The notes under the pieces: generated by a model
What the model was told of the DNA's origin: nothing
Seen by the model: only the letters and a program-made list of their open reading frames with translations
Database searches by the model: none
In this document: positions 35,636-44,642 of the stretch, piece after piece
Numbering within the stretch: the stretch's first letter is position 1
Layout of the letters: every line of letters starts with the position of its first letter
Made by a program: the position numbers and the translations under genes
Virus record (IMG/VR): IMGVR_UViG_3300006735_000002
Location: 1-64,000 of that record
Origin: a virus
Reading direction: 5' to 3' (one strand)
DNA: 64,000 bases

Positions 35636-37789
35636 TCAGTCCTCGCCTTGGGCGAGAGCTGACCAGGAGGAGTCACTGTAGGAGACCTGCTGGTCGATGA
35701 GATCCAGCTGGGCATCAGCGACGGTGACCGTCTCGATGTCCGGCCGCTCAGCGGTCATGAGCTGCTCGTAGACGTCACGCCGGAGGCACACACACGGGGT
35801 CGGGATGCCGTCGATGCGGCGACTCCGTGTCGCTCCACGCGTCGTCACATTCAGCCAGTCACGGGCAGCCCACCGAGGCACGACCTCTTCGTAGACGTAC
35901 CCATATCGGTCGAGAATGCCCTGCAGTGCGTGGGGCTCGATGCAGATTTCCGCCCACTCTGGCTTGCCATCTTCCCAGCGGCCAGCCCAGCCGTTGCCGG
36001 GGGTGCCCCTCTCAAGTGAGGCTCGGCTACCCCAGAAGCGGTGACGGTTCATGGTCGACCACGAGGCCGCAGCGATGAAGGCATCGCGAGCACGGTCAGC
36101 GTCGTTGGCTCCGTCACGGACAGCCTGGATGAGGAACTCAATGGGGTCACGCGTCGGGGTCGGAACTCCGAGCGTCTCGCAGACTGCCTGAGCCAGGTCC
36201 AGACTGGCGACGTAGGCGGCAAGCCGGCCACCGACAGCGGTGTTGGTGATGCCGGCGTAGCTGTCACGCCGAGTCTCGAAGGCTTCACGGAAGTCAGGCC
36301 ACGAGTCCTTGTGGAACACGAGGTACTTGGCCACGCGGCGGCCAAGATGGCCGTAGTGCGTGTAGAGCCGCCCCCTGACCGTGTCTGCCACGACACGAGC
36401 AGTCTGGGCAGGGCCAGAGATGGGGGCGCCCTGGAGGGCCAGCACACGGGCACGAACGCCGCCGTCCTGAGTGAACGAGGTCAGTCGCTGCTCACCGGTC
36501 GAGAGGAGCACCGTGTTCCAAGTGTTCACCTTGTCGATACCTTGCAGCGTGCCCCGTCCTCGACCTTTGCCGGAGCAGAAGTCGTACAGCACGTCAGCGA
36601 CATGCTGCTTGTTCTTGACCCGCTTGGTTTCATCGAGGATGAGCGGCAGACTGTGGAGGAAGCCCGCAGCACGTTCGACCCACACCTTGGTGCTGTCCCA
36701 GGAGTAGATGTAGCCCTCGTCGTCGTCATCTGCGGGGTAGCCCCAGACAGACGCGGCGACGCGCAGGCTCGTGGTCTTGCCGCTCGAGGTCTCGTTTGAC
36801 CAATCAACCGCGAAGTTCGCGCACTTGACGATGTGCTGCATGACAGCGGCGACTGACGAGTAGATGGAGAGCATGGCCAGGGGATGGTCGCGAAGAAGCT
36901 CGACGACTTCGAGCCACCCTTCCCAGGTGCCTCCGGTACGCAGCGACTTCATGATGGGGTCCATTCCCTCCATCGGGAAGAGCTTGAGCTCCTGGTGCTT
37001 GTCGAGCTTGATGTGCCCATCAGGCAGCAGGAACGACCCGTCCTTCTGCCAGCCCAAGCGGTTTGCTCCGTTGGTCAGTGGGATCTTGTGCTGGTTGATG
37101 TCCTCGTAGGCAGTGAGCCAGCGAATGGCGTCAGCCGAGGTGATGGATGTGACAGGTGCGCCATAGTCGATGAGACCCACGATCTTGCGGCTGTCGAACA
37201 AGACCGACCGCTCGACCGTGTGGGTGCGCCACTTGGGTCGACCCTTCCCTGGACCAGGGGGTTCGACCCACGCCACTTCGACCTGCATGTGGCCGGTGTC
37301 GTTGTCTCGGCCGCGCTGGGTGATGATGATGGGTGCAGTCGCCACCTTCTCACGAGTGACCGTGCCTTCCTCGAAGTTGGCCTGGAGGGTGTAGACGCCC
37401 CCCAGGTCAACGTCGAATCCGTTGGGGATTAGCAGCGAGGGAAAGCCTTCGACGAGGTAGTCAGGCAGGTTCTCGTTCAGCGTGTTCGTGACACCCAGCT
37501 GCTGCAGCACATCCTGCTGCTGCTGCTGACGCGCCCGGCGCTGCGCTCTCTTGATGGTCTGAACCAGCTCACGAGAGCGAGCACCCATGCCGCGGATTGA
37601 CCCCAGCTGCATGAAGAGCGCTTCGAACTGGAACTCGTGCGCGCCCCACTGCCCGGCCATCTGCTCGATCTTTTCAAGCGAGAAGAAGGCCGTGAAGGTG
37701 GGAGCGCGATCGGCAGACTCCATAGACTGGACGGACTCGACAAACTCTTTCAGCTCAGCAACAAGATCAACACTTTCGTTGTCGGACAT
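35636..37789 (-). CDS. DUF927-type helicase/ATPase (717 aa)
   Basis: ATG at 37789. The central part shows a Walker A (WSNETSSGKTTSLRVAASVW) and Walker B with following basic segment (LPLILDETKRVKNKQHVADV), then NTVLLSTGEQRLTSF and GVRARVLAL. This set is characteristic of DUF927 proteins, a P-loop group used as replicative helicases or DNA motor proteins by phages and mobile elements. Residues 1-150 include a Gln-rich helix (RARQQQQQDVLQQL), and the C-terminus carries a compact domain with paired Cys (CVCL). It lies at the 3' end of the replication block, downstream of the Rad50-like gene. A helicase for fork progression is the likely role; no separate hexameric helicase is seen. Confidence 0.7.
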   Translation of the reverse strand: MSDNESVDLVAELKEFVESVQSMESADRAPTFTAFFSLEKIEQMAGQWGAHEFQFEALFMQLGSIRGMGARSRELVQTIKRAQRRARQQQQQDVLQQLGVTNTLNENLPDYLVEGFPSLLIPNGFDVDLGGVYTLQANFEEGTVTREKVATAPIIITQRGRDNDTGHMQVEVAWVEPPGPGKGRPKWRTHTVERSVLFDSRKIVGLIDYGAPVTSITSADAIRWLTAYEDINQHKIPLTNGANRLGWQKDGSFLLPDGHIKLDKHQELKLFPMEGMDPIMKSLRTGGTWEGWLEVVELLRDHPLAMLSIYSSVAAVMQHIVKCANFAVDWSNETSSGKTTSLRVAASVWGYPADDDDEGYIYSWDSTKVWVERAAGFLHSLPLILDETKRVKNKQHVADVLYDFCSGKGRGRGTLQGIDKVNTWNTVLLSTGEQRLTSFTQDGGVRARVLALQGAPISGPAQTARVVADTVRGRLYTHYGHLGRRVAKYLVFHKDSWPDFREAFETRRDSYAGITNTAVGGRLAAYVASLDLAQAVCETLGVPTPTRDPIEFLIQAVRDGANDADRARDAFIAAASWSTMNRHRFWGSRASLERGTPGNGWAGRWEDGKPEWAEICIEPHALQGILDRYGYVYEEVVPRWAARDWLNVTTRGATRSRRIDGIPTPCVCLRRDVYEQLMTAERPDIETVTVADAQLDLIDQQVSYSDSSWSALAQGED

Positions 37790-37798
37790 CCGTGCTCC

Positions 37799-39871
37799 TT
37801 AGGACTGCGGCCCGATGGGTGCGAGGTAGTTGGCTGCGACCGTTGCCAGCCCGTCAGGCGAAGTCTCATCCTCGAACACCAGGTTGGGATGTGCAAGGCG
37901 GAACACCTGCCGCGTGGTCTCGACCCCGTGCTCGACGATGAACATGAGGATGTTGCGCTTGAGAGATCGGAACTTGCCGCCCCGAGCGCGACCGCTGGAT
38001 GGTTCGTAGCGCTCTCGAAGCGTCCCCGGCAACATCGGCATGGCCTCAGTCACTTGCACGGCCTCGGCGGGTGCCGCTTCGGGCATGACGGGAGCAGCTA
38101 CCCGTGCTGGGGCAGTGGTCACTTTCTTCCGCAGGTCGATGACATTCCAGCCGCGGCGGAACTCCGCATCGGGCATGACCGTCGAGGTCAACATGACCGT
38201 CTGCGGGATGTCCTTGAGTGACGCCATCACTCCGCCAAGGGTGTCAGCATCCCAGCCGCGGTCTTCCGGGGCCAGGATGGACAGGGGCAGCGGCATCATG
38301 TCGTCGAGAACAGCGCACATCGCAAGGGTCACGGCCACACGCTGCGCCTCGGACAGCCCCACCTTCAGGTAACGGTCACTGCCGCCGCCTTCGTAGAGAC
38401 CGTAGTAGAACGAGTCACGCCCGTTGTCGGTGACCATGACTCCGAACTCCCAGCCGCCAGGCAGGTACGCCGTGACCTTCTCACAGAAGACATCGACTTG
38501 GTCTGCGAGCAGCTGAGACACGGCCTTCTGGGCCTGACGCTTGTACTCCGAGAACTTCTCGGCGCGGCCGTTGTTCTCTTCGACCAGCTTCTTGGCCGAG
38601 GTCAGTGTCGTCCACTTCGACAACGCATCCTGCAGGCTGGCGAGGTGTGCCTGTGCTGCGGAGAAAGCGTCGCGAGTCTCCTCTACGGACACGTCATTGC
38701 TTGAGGTCGTCGATGCCGGGAGTTCGTCGAGCTCGTTCTCGTACACCGCAATCTGCTCTCGCGTCCCGACCACTGAGTCTTTCAGGTGAGACAGAGAGGT
38801 TTCCAGCTTCCGCTTGCTCGACATCTTCTGGTCGAGGTCCTTGACCTTGTCCCAGTAGAAGCCGTGGCAGGCGGTGATGTGATCACTGCCCACGTTCGAT
38901 GAGCAGATGGGGCAGTCTTCTGTGCCCAGGTCCATTGCCCATTCCAGAGCGTGAAGTGCCCCGATGCTTCCGCGAGACTCCTTGGTCTCGATGCCAACCA
39001 ACTTCTTGAGAGCATCCTCAGCGTCGTGCATTCCTGACAGCAGCCGCTGTTCCTCTGTGCGCAACTGACCCAGCAGGCTGTGGAGAAGCTCTCGCCGCTT
39101 GTCGCTCTCGTTGGCACCGGCCGTCTGCAGGTTTGCCTCGTGGAGCTCCTGGGCCTCTCGGACAGCGTCTCGTGCGGCCAGGACCTTCGCCTGTGTCGGC
39201 TTGACTCCGACTTCGTCCAGCAGCTTGTCGCGCAGTGTGGCCTGCGCCTTGGCGTCTGCTCGGTACTTGCGGGCCATCTTGTCCGCGGTCTCGATCGAGT
39301 GAGTGAGCCGGTCAACGGGGACAAGGTCATCGTAGTTCTCGGACAAGGTCTTGTACGTCTCGAAGTCAGCGCGGATGGCTTGCTCGACGACGTCTTCGTC
39401 CAGGTCAGAACAGACCCAAGCCAGGAACCGCTGCCGCGCCTTCTTCGCAGAGCCGGTCAGAACCTCACGAACTTCACGGAGAGGGAAGTGGGGACTGTGC
39501 TGCTTGCTGGTGTGGGGAATGACCCACCGCGGACGGATGTGAGTCGGCGTCTTGATGCGGCGCTCGTCTCGCTTGGTCTCCCACTGACAGTGCTCGCCGT
39601 TGCTGAGGTTGGCACGAGCGAAGACGACCGACCCGTCATGACCATGCTGGTGTGCCAGGGTCATGATCAACGCAGGGTCGCTGGTGATGACGCGGCCCGC
39701 CACCTCTTCGGCGGCACCGCTGATGGCCAGGGCGACCGCTTGGACGACGGCGCTCTTGCCGGAACCGTTCGGTCCGACGATGAGGTTCTTCTTTGTGAGG
39801 TCGTGGCTTCGGGGGCTACCGTCAGCGGATTTGATGTTGAACGAGACACTCGTAAGTTCTGGGGTGCTCAT
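37799..39871 (-). CDS. Rad50/SMC-like ATPase (690 aa)
   Basis: ATG at 39871 overlaps the methyltransferase stop as ATGA. Residues 1-60 hold the Walker A (LIVGPNGSGKSAVVQAVAL). Two charged coiled-coil arms flank a zinc-hook-like CPIC with a later Cys-His (ITACHGF) near the middle. The second head half has the signature VGLSEAQRVAVTLAM, then Walker B (PLSILAPEDRGWD) and a D-loop-like region. This is the Rad50/T4 gp46-type plan, used with an Mre11-like nuclease to process DNA ends for recombination and host DNA degradation. The arms are short. A roughly 110-residue C-terminal extension is basic with a possible winged-helix end. No Mre11/gp47 partner gene is visible in the window. Confidence 0.8.
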   Translation of the reverse strand: MSTPELTSVSFNIKSADGSPRSHDLTKKNLIVGPNGSGKSAVVQAVALAISGAAEEVAGRVITSDPALIMTLAHQHGHDGSVVFARANLSNGEHCQWETKRDERRIKTPTHIRPRWVIPHTSKQHSPHFPLREVREVLTGSAKKARQRFLAWVCSDLDEDVVEQAIRADFETYKTLSENYDDLVPVDRLTHSIETADKMARKYRADAKAQATLRDKLLDEVGVKPTQAKVLAARDAVREAQELHEANLQTAGANESDKRRELLHSLLGQLRTEEQRLLSGMHDAEDALKKLVGIETKESRGSIGALHALEWAMDLGTEDCPICSSNVGSDHITACHGFYWDKVKDLDQKMSSKRKLETSLSHLKDSVVGTREQIAVYENELDELPASTTSSNDVSVEETRDAFSAAQAHLASLQDALSKWTTLTSAKKLVEENNGRAEKFSEYKRQAQKAVSQLLADQVDVFCEKVTAYLPGGWEFGVMVTDNGRDSFYYGLYEGGGSDRYLKVGLSEAQRVAVTLAMCAVLDDMMPLPLSILAPEDRGWDADTLGGVMASLKDIPQTVMLTSTVMPDAEFRRGWNVIDLRKKVTTAPARVAAPVMPEAAPAEAVQVTEAMPMLPGTLRERYEPSSGRARGGKFRSLKRNILMFIVEHGVETTRQVFRLAHPNLVFEDETSPDGLATVAANYLAPIGPQS

Positions 39872-40431
39872 GTTGCTCCTTGATGGGTCATGTCGGCCAA
39901 GCGCTGCGTGATCGCAGCGAATGGCTCTGTGTCGTAGTGCCAGTACAGATGCGGCAGCATCGGCACTGGGCGGGGCACAGGGGTGTAGAAGATGAGGGCG
40001 CTGCCCTTGGGCGCCCCCGTCGCGCGCTCACCGTCGGGCCTCACGAACTTGATCCGAGGGGAGAGGAAGATGACGCACAGTGCGTTTGGGCAGTTGGCCA
40101 CCCACTTGCGCCAGTACGTCGTGTCGGTGTTGGCGTAGACCAAGAGCGCCACGGTCTCGCAGCCTTCGTCACAAGCCTGCGCGGCTTTCTTGAACCAGTG
40201 AGAGATGCCTCTGCCGTACGGCGGGTTGCACCACACGCGCTTGCCGTAGTCGGACCAGCGCACACGGAGAGCATCGGTCTTGGGGTCGATGAACGGGTCG
40301 ACACGAGCTGCGTCGAGGTTCGTTGCGCAGGCGTCGAGGTTAAACGCGCAGACCGTATCGATTTGGTTGAAGAGGTTGTCGGGGGTCATCCAGTCGTCTT
40401 TACCCAGCGTACGGGTAGTCGGAGCAGTCAC
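39868..40431 (-). CDS. dam: Phage DNA N-6-adenine methyltransferase
   Basis: 187 aa, usual for the phage Dam (DNA_N-6-adenine methyltransferase) family. N-terminal DDWMTPDNLF is followed by FNLDACA (cofactor-binding part), then RVWCNPPYGRG, the catalytic NPPY motif, and the conserved ending FLSPRIKFVRPDGE, GSALIFYTP. It transfers methyl from S-adenosylmethionine to adenine N6, and in phages commonly protects DNA from restriction. Start and end overlap the neighbours as ATGA, so it is translated with the zinc-ribbon and Rad50-like genes. The recognition site cannot be read from the sequence. Confidence 0.85.
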   Translation of the reverse strand: MTAPTTRTLGKDDWMTPDNLFNQIDTVCAFNLDACATNLDAARVDPFIDPKTDALRVRWSDYGKRVWCNPPYGRGISHWFKKAAQACDEGCETVALLVYANTDTTYWRKWVANCPNALCVIFLSPRIKFVRPDGERATGAPKGSALIFYTPVPRPVPMLPHLYWHYDTEPFAAITQRLADMTHQGAT

Positions 40432-40625
40432 TCGTCACCTCCTTTGGCGTAGCCCTCGCTCGCCCATCCCCCGCCTCGCAGCGAGAAGTTGGTCTTGGAT
40501 ACCTGTCGAACGGTGCTCTCGAACCCGCACTTCGAACAGGGTTGATCTTTTTGAAGGTTTTTCAGTGAGACCAGGACCTCGAACTGATGGCCGCACTTCC
40601 GGCACCGCTGCGAGAACAGCGGCAT
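40428..40625 (-). CDS. FmdB-type zinc-ribbon protein (65 aa)
   Basis: Start taken at ATG 40625, which overlaps the stop of the next upstream gene as ATGA; a longer frame to 40703 is a shadow. The opening MPLFSQRCRKCGHQFEVLV and the second pair CSKCGFESTV give two CxxC pairs 20 or so residues apart, as in FmdB-type zinc ribbons. Such small proteins are widespread, may bind nucleic acid or partner proteins, and have no agreed function. The C-terminus is Gly-rich. Confidence 0.7.
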   Translation of the reverse strand: MPLFSQRCRKCGHQFEVLVSLKNLQKDQPCSKCGFESTVRQVSKTNFSLRGGGWASEGYAKGGDE

Positions 40626-40924
40626 CACTCTTCCCACCCGATGTAGCGGAACGTCGGCGTGTTCTGCCCCATCCAAGCTCCGCTGGTGTTGAACGAAAAC
40701 CACTCAGCGGCGTCCGTGTAGCTGCATTCTCCGTCCTCCATGATGGCTTCAACGCACATCTCAGCGTCGTAAACGGCCACTATGAACCCAGGCTCTCTCG
40801 GCCATTGGTCCTCAGGGGTGTCGGTCATGCCCACGATGCAGGGGTCATAGACGCTGCGTGGTTCGAGCAGCAGCGCGTCAGGGTTGTAGTTGGACAGGGC
40901 TTCGAGGATCTCTTCGTAGGTCAT
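40625..40924 (-). CDS. Conserved-type hypothetical protein (99 aa)
   Basis: ATG at 40924 overlaps the upstream stop (ATGA). An acidic protein with a pattern EPGFIVAVYDAEMCVEAIM, then YTDAAEWFSFNTSGAWMG and NTPTFRY near the end. I have the impression of similar short proteins in many phage genomes (VYDxxxCIxxL...DAxEWFxYN), but no function is attached. It is part of a chain of translationally coupled genes. Confidence 0.6.
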   Translation of the reverse strand: MTYEEILEALSNYNPDALLLEPRSVYDPCIVGMTDTPEDQWPREPGFIVAVYDAEMCVEAIMEDGECSYTDAAEWFSFNTSGAWMGQNTPTFRYIGWEE

Positions 40925-41385
40925 TCCTCACCGCCCTCGTCGCGAACGACGATGCGACCCCACGCCTTGTAGTCATCACCGGGCAGTCGAGCGGTGTCCT
41001 TGGCTTGGTGGTACTCGTTCTTTCGGTAGTCCCACACCCAGGTGATCTTCCCCTCACGGAGGAACCCTTCGATCATCTCGAAGGTCGCACGGCCGCACAC
41101 CGTATCCATCACACCAACGTACTGAGCCGGGCGGATGATGCCGTGGAACCGCGGAGAGCCGTCCCACAACCGGCCGCTCACGACCGACGGAGGCCAGGAC
41201 TTCCAACCACCGGCATCCCGAGAGCGGGAACGGTAGTCGTCGCGTCCTGCCACCACGGTGATGGTGTGCTCTGGGTACGCTTCTCCCAGCCCCTCGGTCA
41301 GACTGTCTCGCCAATCGTTTACCGTTCCGTCCTCGCATACTCTGTCATGTGCCAGGAAGAACCTGTAGTCTTTGTCGTTGCTCAC
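40921..41385 (-). CDS. Hypothetical protein (154 aa)
   Basis: GTG at 41385 preceded by AAGGAGGG. It is the first gene after a promoter-bearing gap, so may head the methyltransferase/Rad50/helicase transcript. Sequence is mixed alpha/beta with FFLAHDRVCEDGTVNDW at the start and HTITVVAGRDDYRS, which could be the first strand of a Rossmann-like fold. I considered a nucleoside deoxyribosyltransferase-type protein but cannot see its full active site. Function unknown. Confidence 0.55.
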   Translation of the reverse strand: MSNDKDYRFFLAHDRVCEDGTVNDWRDSLTEGLGEAYPEHTITVVAGRDDYRSRSRDAGGWKSWPPSVVSGRLWDGSPRFHGIIRPAQYVGVMDTVCGRATFEMIEGFLREGKITWVWDYRKNEYHQAKDTARLPGDDYKAWGRIVVRDEGGEE

Positions 41386-41446
41386 TTTCCCTCCTTATTG
41401 GCCACCGTAGTAAGCCGTTGCGTGCCTTTGTCAAACACTTGTATCA
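41386..41446 (-). promoter_or_regulatory. Promoter region for the methyltransferase-Rad50-helicase operon
   Basis: On the minus strand a TGTGATACAAG extended -10-like motif (41446-41438) is followed by a perfect TTGACA (41434-41429). The first overlaps the end of the polymerase gene. Either could drive transcription of genes from 41385 leftwards; a convincing -10 for the TTGACA box is not seen. Confidence 0.4.
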
Positions 41447-44269
41447 CACTTCTGCCCAGGTTTGGCCGACATCAGCCTCGCAGGTGAATGGGACAGACCA
41501 TCCTGGGACATCGATGGTCATGCACTCGGTCATCTTCTTCTGCGCCCAGTCCGCCAGATGCTCCGGCACTTCGACCACGAGTGAGTCATGGACTTGCGCG
41601 GTCAAGCCTGTGCCTGGTCCCCACTGCTGGAACGGGAATGCTTCAAGCACTCTCTGCTCGGCGACAGCCATGATGGCGGCTTCGCACGCGAGGATGGGGA
41701 AGTTGACGACCTCGTTCTTCTTGCCGTCCTGCAGGCCGCCGGAGCGACGACCGAACAACGGGTCTTCCATGTACCCTTGCTGGTCATACAGTTTGAGCAT
41801 TCGGTTCCAGGCTGCCTGCCAGTCAGGCTCAGACTCATGCCAGACGCGGTCAAAGAACCGCACTTGGTTGAGGTCAAAGTGCAGGTAGGGGAGCTTTGTT
41901 TCGAGCTCGCCGTCTTTGGTGAAGCCAGTCATCTCGGTCGAGCGGATCACACTGTGCTTGGTCTCTGCCGCCGCCCAGTAGATCGAAGCGTAGCGATACG
42001 TCTTGATGAGTTCGCGCAGCTGGCCAGCCTTCCCTTTCTTCGAAGGCTTGTGCGTTGCCTTAAGACTGAACCCCTTTGTCCAACCTGAAGCCTGTTCAAA
42101 ATCCTTTCCGAACAAGTCGTGAGCGAGCCAGCAGTGCGGGTCAAGGTTCTCTGCGAAGCACTCAAGCAGGCGCTGGATGTTCCAGTAGTTGGCGGTGACT
42201 ACGAGGTGCGCAGCGCTCAGGTCGCATCCCACCAGCACGTTGCCGGGAGACGCACAGAAGACCGTACGCACACCACCGAGGTCCTTGCGGCTCGACTGGT
42301 TCTGCATGTTTGGTCGGCTCGAGGACAGTCGCCCTGGCGCTGTCGTGTGACTGTTCCACGTGGAACGGACTCGACCGTCAGGGTGCAGTGACCCACCGGC
42401 AGAGAGCGGTCGCAGGTTGTACAGCTGCGTTCCCAAGACCTTGGTCTTCACGCGACGGTACTGCCGAAGGGTCAGCAGGAAATCTCGCTGAGACTCAGTG
42501 ATGTGGGGGCTGGCCATGTGTGCTCGGAGCACCGCGTCACCTGTGCCGGGCAGACCTGTCTCTGTGTAGAACTCCTTGGCGTCCATGCCGTAAGGGATGC
42601 CGAGGTCCCACTGGCCGTAGAGCAGGTCTCCGATCTGTCCGAAGGACCCAGGGTTGAACTCCGCGCCCTTCTTGCGGCGGATGCCGATGCGGTCAGCCAG
42701 GTCCTGCAGCTTCCCGTACAGCTGCTTCGCTACACCCTCGAACTTCGTGGTGAGCATCTCGACCTTGACCTGATTGACGTAGATGCCGTTCTGGTGCATC
42801 TGAACGCACATGTCCTGCCGGGCATGGTCAAGATGACGGAGCGTCCAGGGGGTCGAACTCGGCCAGGACGTAGGCTTTGCCCACTCCGGCAGCGGCCGAC
42901 CCGCACCGTTCGAGTCCGCAGACCGACGCAGTGGCTCTGCGATGCGGGCGTTGACCACGGTGTCGTACTGGCAGTAGAGCAGCCGGCTCTTGACCGTCTT
43001 GCGTGAGGTCGCTGCTCCGTCTCCGCTCTCACTGGTCTCCCACTTGTGTACGTCAGTCAGCCGACGACCAGTAGGCTTGAGACCCTTGGGCAGGTCAGGG
43101 TGGGTGAAGCGAGCATCGAACAGTGTGTCGATGATGGGTGTCGGCTTCACGCCGTAGCAGTGCTCGACTACTTGGCGGTCGAAGTAGCCGACGTTGTGCC
43201 CGACCTTGGTCTTGCTCTCGTCGAGGAAGAACTCGAGGAGGATGTCGTGAATCTCCTGCGCCTCATACGGCAGCAGGTGCCGTACCTTCTCCCCCTTGAC
43301 TGCCTGATGCATGAGCTCCATGTTGGTGTGGATACCCACCGTACGGGCAACCTGATGCGGCTTCTCCCAGGGCATCGTGGAGTTGCCGTGGATGTCGATG
43401 TCTGGCGTAGCGATGGCGAGGCAGTCGACCTGGATGTCGCGCACGTTGATGCCATCGGTCTCAAGGTCGTAGACCCAGAAAGGTGACGGCACTGCCAGCC
43501 ACTCGCGCAGCTGGTCTGGCGTTGGCTGCGTCAAGAACTCTGGCTCACGCCAGTACAGCGCATCGTTGAACCAGCGCCACGCCTTGCCCAAGGTCGCGTA
43601 GAACTGTGGCCTCACGCTGGGGCGGTGCTTTACGAAGCCTGGGTCGTAGGTCGAGATGACCTTGACCATCCAGTCCGACGTGGACTGAGTCCAGTCAAAG
43701 GCTTGCCACGTCAATCGGCTGGCCTTGACCTCGCGCATGTCACCTTCGAGGTCGGACATGCTGGACGAGGTACCGAGCACGCGCTGGGCTGCCGTGCTGC
43801 CCATCGGGATGACGTAGCCGTAGTCTGCCAACCTGCTCTGCAGGTATGGGGCGCAGCAGTCTGCGGGGTGAGGCAGCTCCTCCTCTGCTTGACGCTTTGC
43901 TTCCGCCGCAGACATTCCTGCGGTTTGCAGCTTCTTCTGCGCGGCTTTGCGCTTGCGGCGAAGCGTCGCCTCCATCTTCTTCCACCCATCTCTTGGGGCG
44001 CATGACACCACGAAGAACAGGTCAATCATGGTGCGGTGTAGACCGTTCGCCTTGAGCGCACGGTCCCACTCCCCACCGTCCTGGCCGCTGAGCGGTCGTC
44101 CGTGGGTGACGTCGCCCAGGCGTGGTGCCTCAAGCACTGCCGCGACCGTGGTGGACTCGTGAACCTCGGGAGGTACCGGAGACCACTCACCGTCTGACAG
44201 ACACCCCTTTGGGCCGAGAGGGCATCGACCACACTGCGCGCCACGAGAGCGTGGATCGAAGCTACTCAT
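41444..44269 (-). CDS. Family A DNA polymerase fused to UDG-like and 3'-5' exonuclease domains
   Basis: 941 aa. Residues 1-200 look like a family-4/5-type uracil-DNA-glycosylase-like domain with Fe-S cysteines: Cys13 and Cys16 (CGRCPLGPKGC), Cys90 (VVSCAPRDGW) and Cys138/139; VLEAPRLGDVTHGRPLSG matches the GEAPG..GrPF.G loop. Residues 262-450 are a DnaQ-like exonuclease (WVYDLETDG, Asp268/Glu270). Residues 540-941 are the polymerase palm and fingers: TAPGRLSSSRPNMQNQ, motif A CDLSAAHLVV (Asp683), a fingers helix RELIKTYRYASIYW, motif C VHDSLVVE (Asp895). Motif A carries His where most family A enzymes have Glu (SQIEL), and motif C has HDS instead of HDE. SPO1 polymerase is a precedent for a UDG-like N-terminus. 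It is the replicative polymerase of this phage. Confidence 0.85.
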   Translation of the reverse strand: MSSFDPRSRGAQCGRCPLGPKGCLSDGEWSPVPPEVHESTTVAAVLEAPRLGDVTHGRPLSGQDGGEWDRALKANGLHRTMIDLFFVVSCAPRDGWKKMEATLRRKRKAAQKKLQTAGMSAAEAKRQAEEELPHPADCCAPYLQSRLADYGYVIPMGSTAAQRVLGTSSSMSDLEGDMREVKASRLTWQAFDWTQSTSDWMVKVISTYDPGFVKHRPSVRPQFYATLGKAWRWFNDALYWREPEFLTQPTPDQLREWLAVPSPFWVYDLETDGINVRDIQVDCLAIATPDIDIHGNSTMPWEKPHQVARTVGIHTNMELMHQAVKGEKVRHLLPYEAQEIHDILLEFFLDESKTKVGHNVGYFDRQVVEHCYGVKPTPIIDTLFDARFTHPDLPKGLKPTGRRLTDVHKWETSESGDGAATSRKTVKSRLLYCQYDTVVNARIAEPLRRSADSNGAGRPLPEWAKPTSWPSSTPWTLRHLDHARQDMCVQMHQNGIYVNQVKVEMLTTKFEGVAKQLYGKLQDLADRIGIRRKKGAEFNPGSFGQIGDLLYGQWDLGIPYGMDAKEFYTETGLPGTGDAVLRAHMASPHITESQRDFLLTLRQYRRVKTKVLGTQLYNLRPLSAGGSLHPDGRVRSTWNSHTTAPGRLSSSRPNMQNQSSRKDLGGVRTVFCASPGNVLVGCDLSAAHLVVTANYWNIQRLLECFAENLDPHCWLAHDLFGKDFEQASGWTKGFSLKATHKPSKKGKAGQLRELIKTYRYASIYWAAAETKHSVIRSTEMTGFTKDGELETKLPYLHFDLNQVRFFDRVWHESEPDWQAAWNRMLKLYDQQGYMEDPLFGRRSGGLQDGKKNEVVNFPILACEAAIMAVAEQRVLEAFPFQQWGPGTGLTAQVHDSLVVEVPEHLADWAQKKMTECMTIDVPGWSVPFTCEADVGQTWAEV

Positions 44270-44642
44270 GTTCGCTCCATCGGCAGCGCCGCTTCAGAGG
44301 CTTACCCATGTGGAGCTCCAGCTCATGGTGTGCGGCGTACCGCTTGACCGCCTGGCGCAGTGCGACCACCTGTTTGTCCCACCCGATGCGGTCTTTGATG
44401 AGCCCGTACGAGAGCTTCTCAGTGTTCCGCAGGCGGATTGCCTCGAGAATCATGACCTCCCGAGCGAACACCCGCGGACGCTTGCTGAGGTCAAGCGAAC
44501 CCAGGTGGGTGTAGACCTGCTTGCGCAGGGTCGACGTGTTGACGCCAAAGCTCGCGGCCACTTGGTCCCAGGTCTCTCCTGCCTCGACTCTGCTCTTGGC
44601 AGACCTCAGCTCAGGGAATGTCCAAGTGTGTCGCGGAGCCAT
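44262..44642 (-). CDS. Helix-turn-helix DNA-binding protein (126 aa)
   Basis: Start taken at ATG 44642 (GAGGGG upstream; ATGA overlap with the preceding gene). ETWDQVAASFGVNTSTLRKQV (about residues 22-42) is a Hin/Mor-type helix-turn-helix. A second helical region, SYGLIKDRIGWDKQVVALRQAV, may be another. The end is basic. It overlaps the polymerase start by eight bases. A transcription or origin-binding role is possible; no family is fixed. Confidence 0.6.
   Translation of the reverse strand: MAPRHTWTFPELRSAKSRVEAGETWDQVAASFGVNTSTLRKQVYTHLGSLDLSKRPRVFAREVMILEAIRLRNTEKLSYGLIKDRIGWDKQVVALRQAVKRYAAHHELELHMGKPLKRRCRWSEHE

Noticed and set aside
37500-37530. CTG-type trinucleotide repeat
   Set aside because: It encodes a short Gln run inside the DUF927 gene and is not an independent repeat element.
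40625-40703. Longer start for the zinc-ribbon gene
   Set aside because: It overlaps the preceding coding gene in another frame; ATG 40625 overlaps its stop as ATGA.
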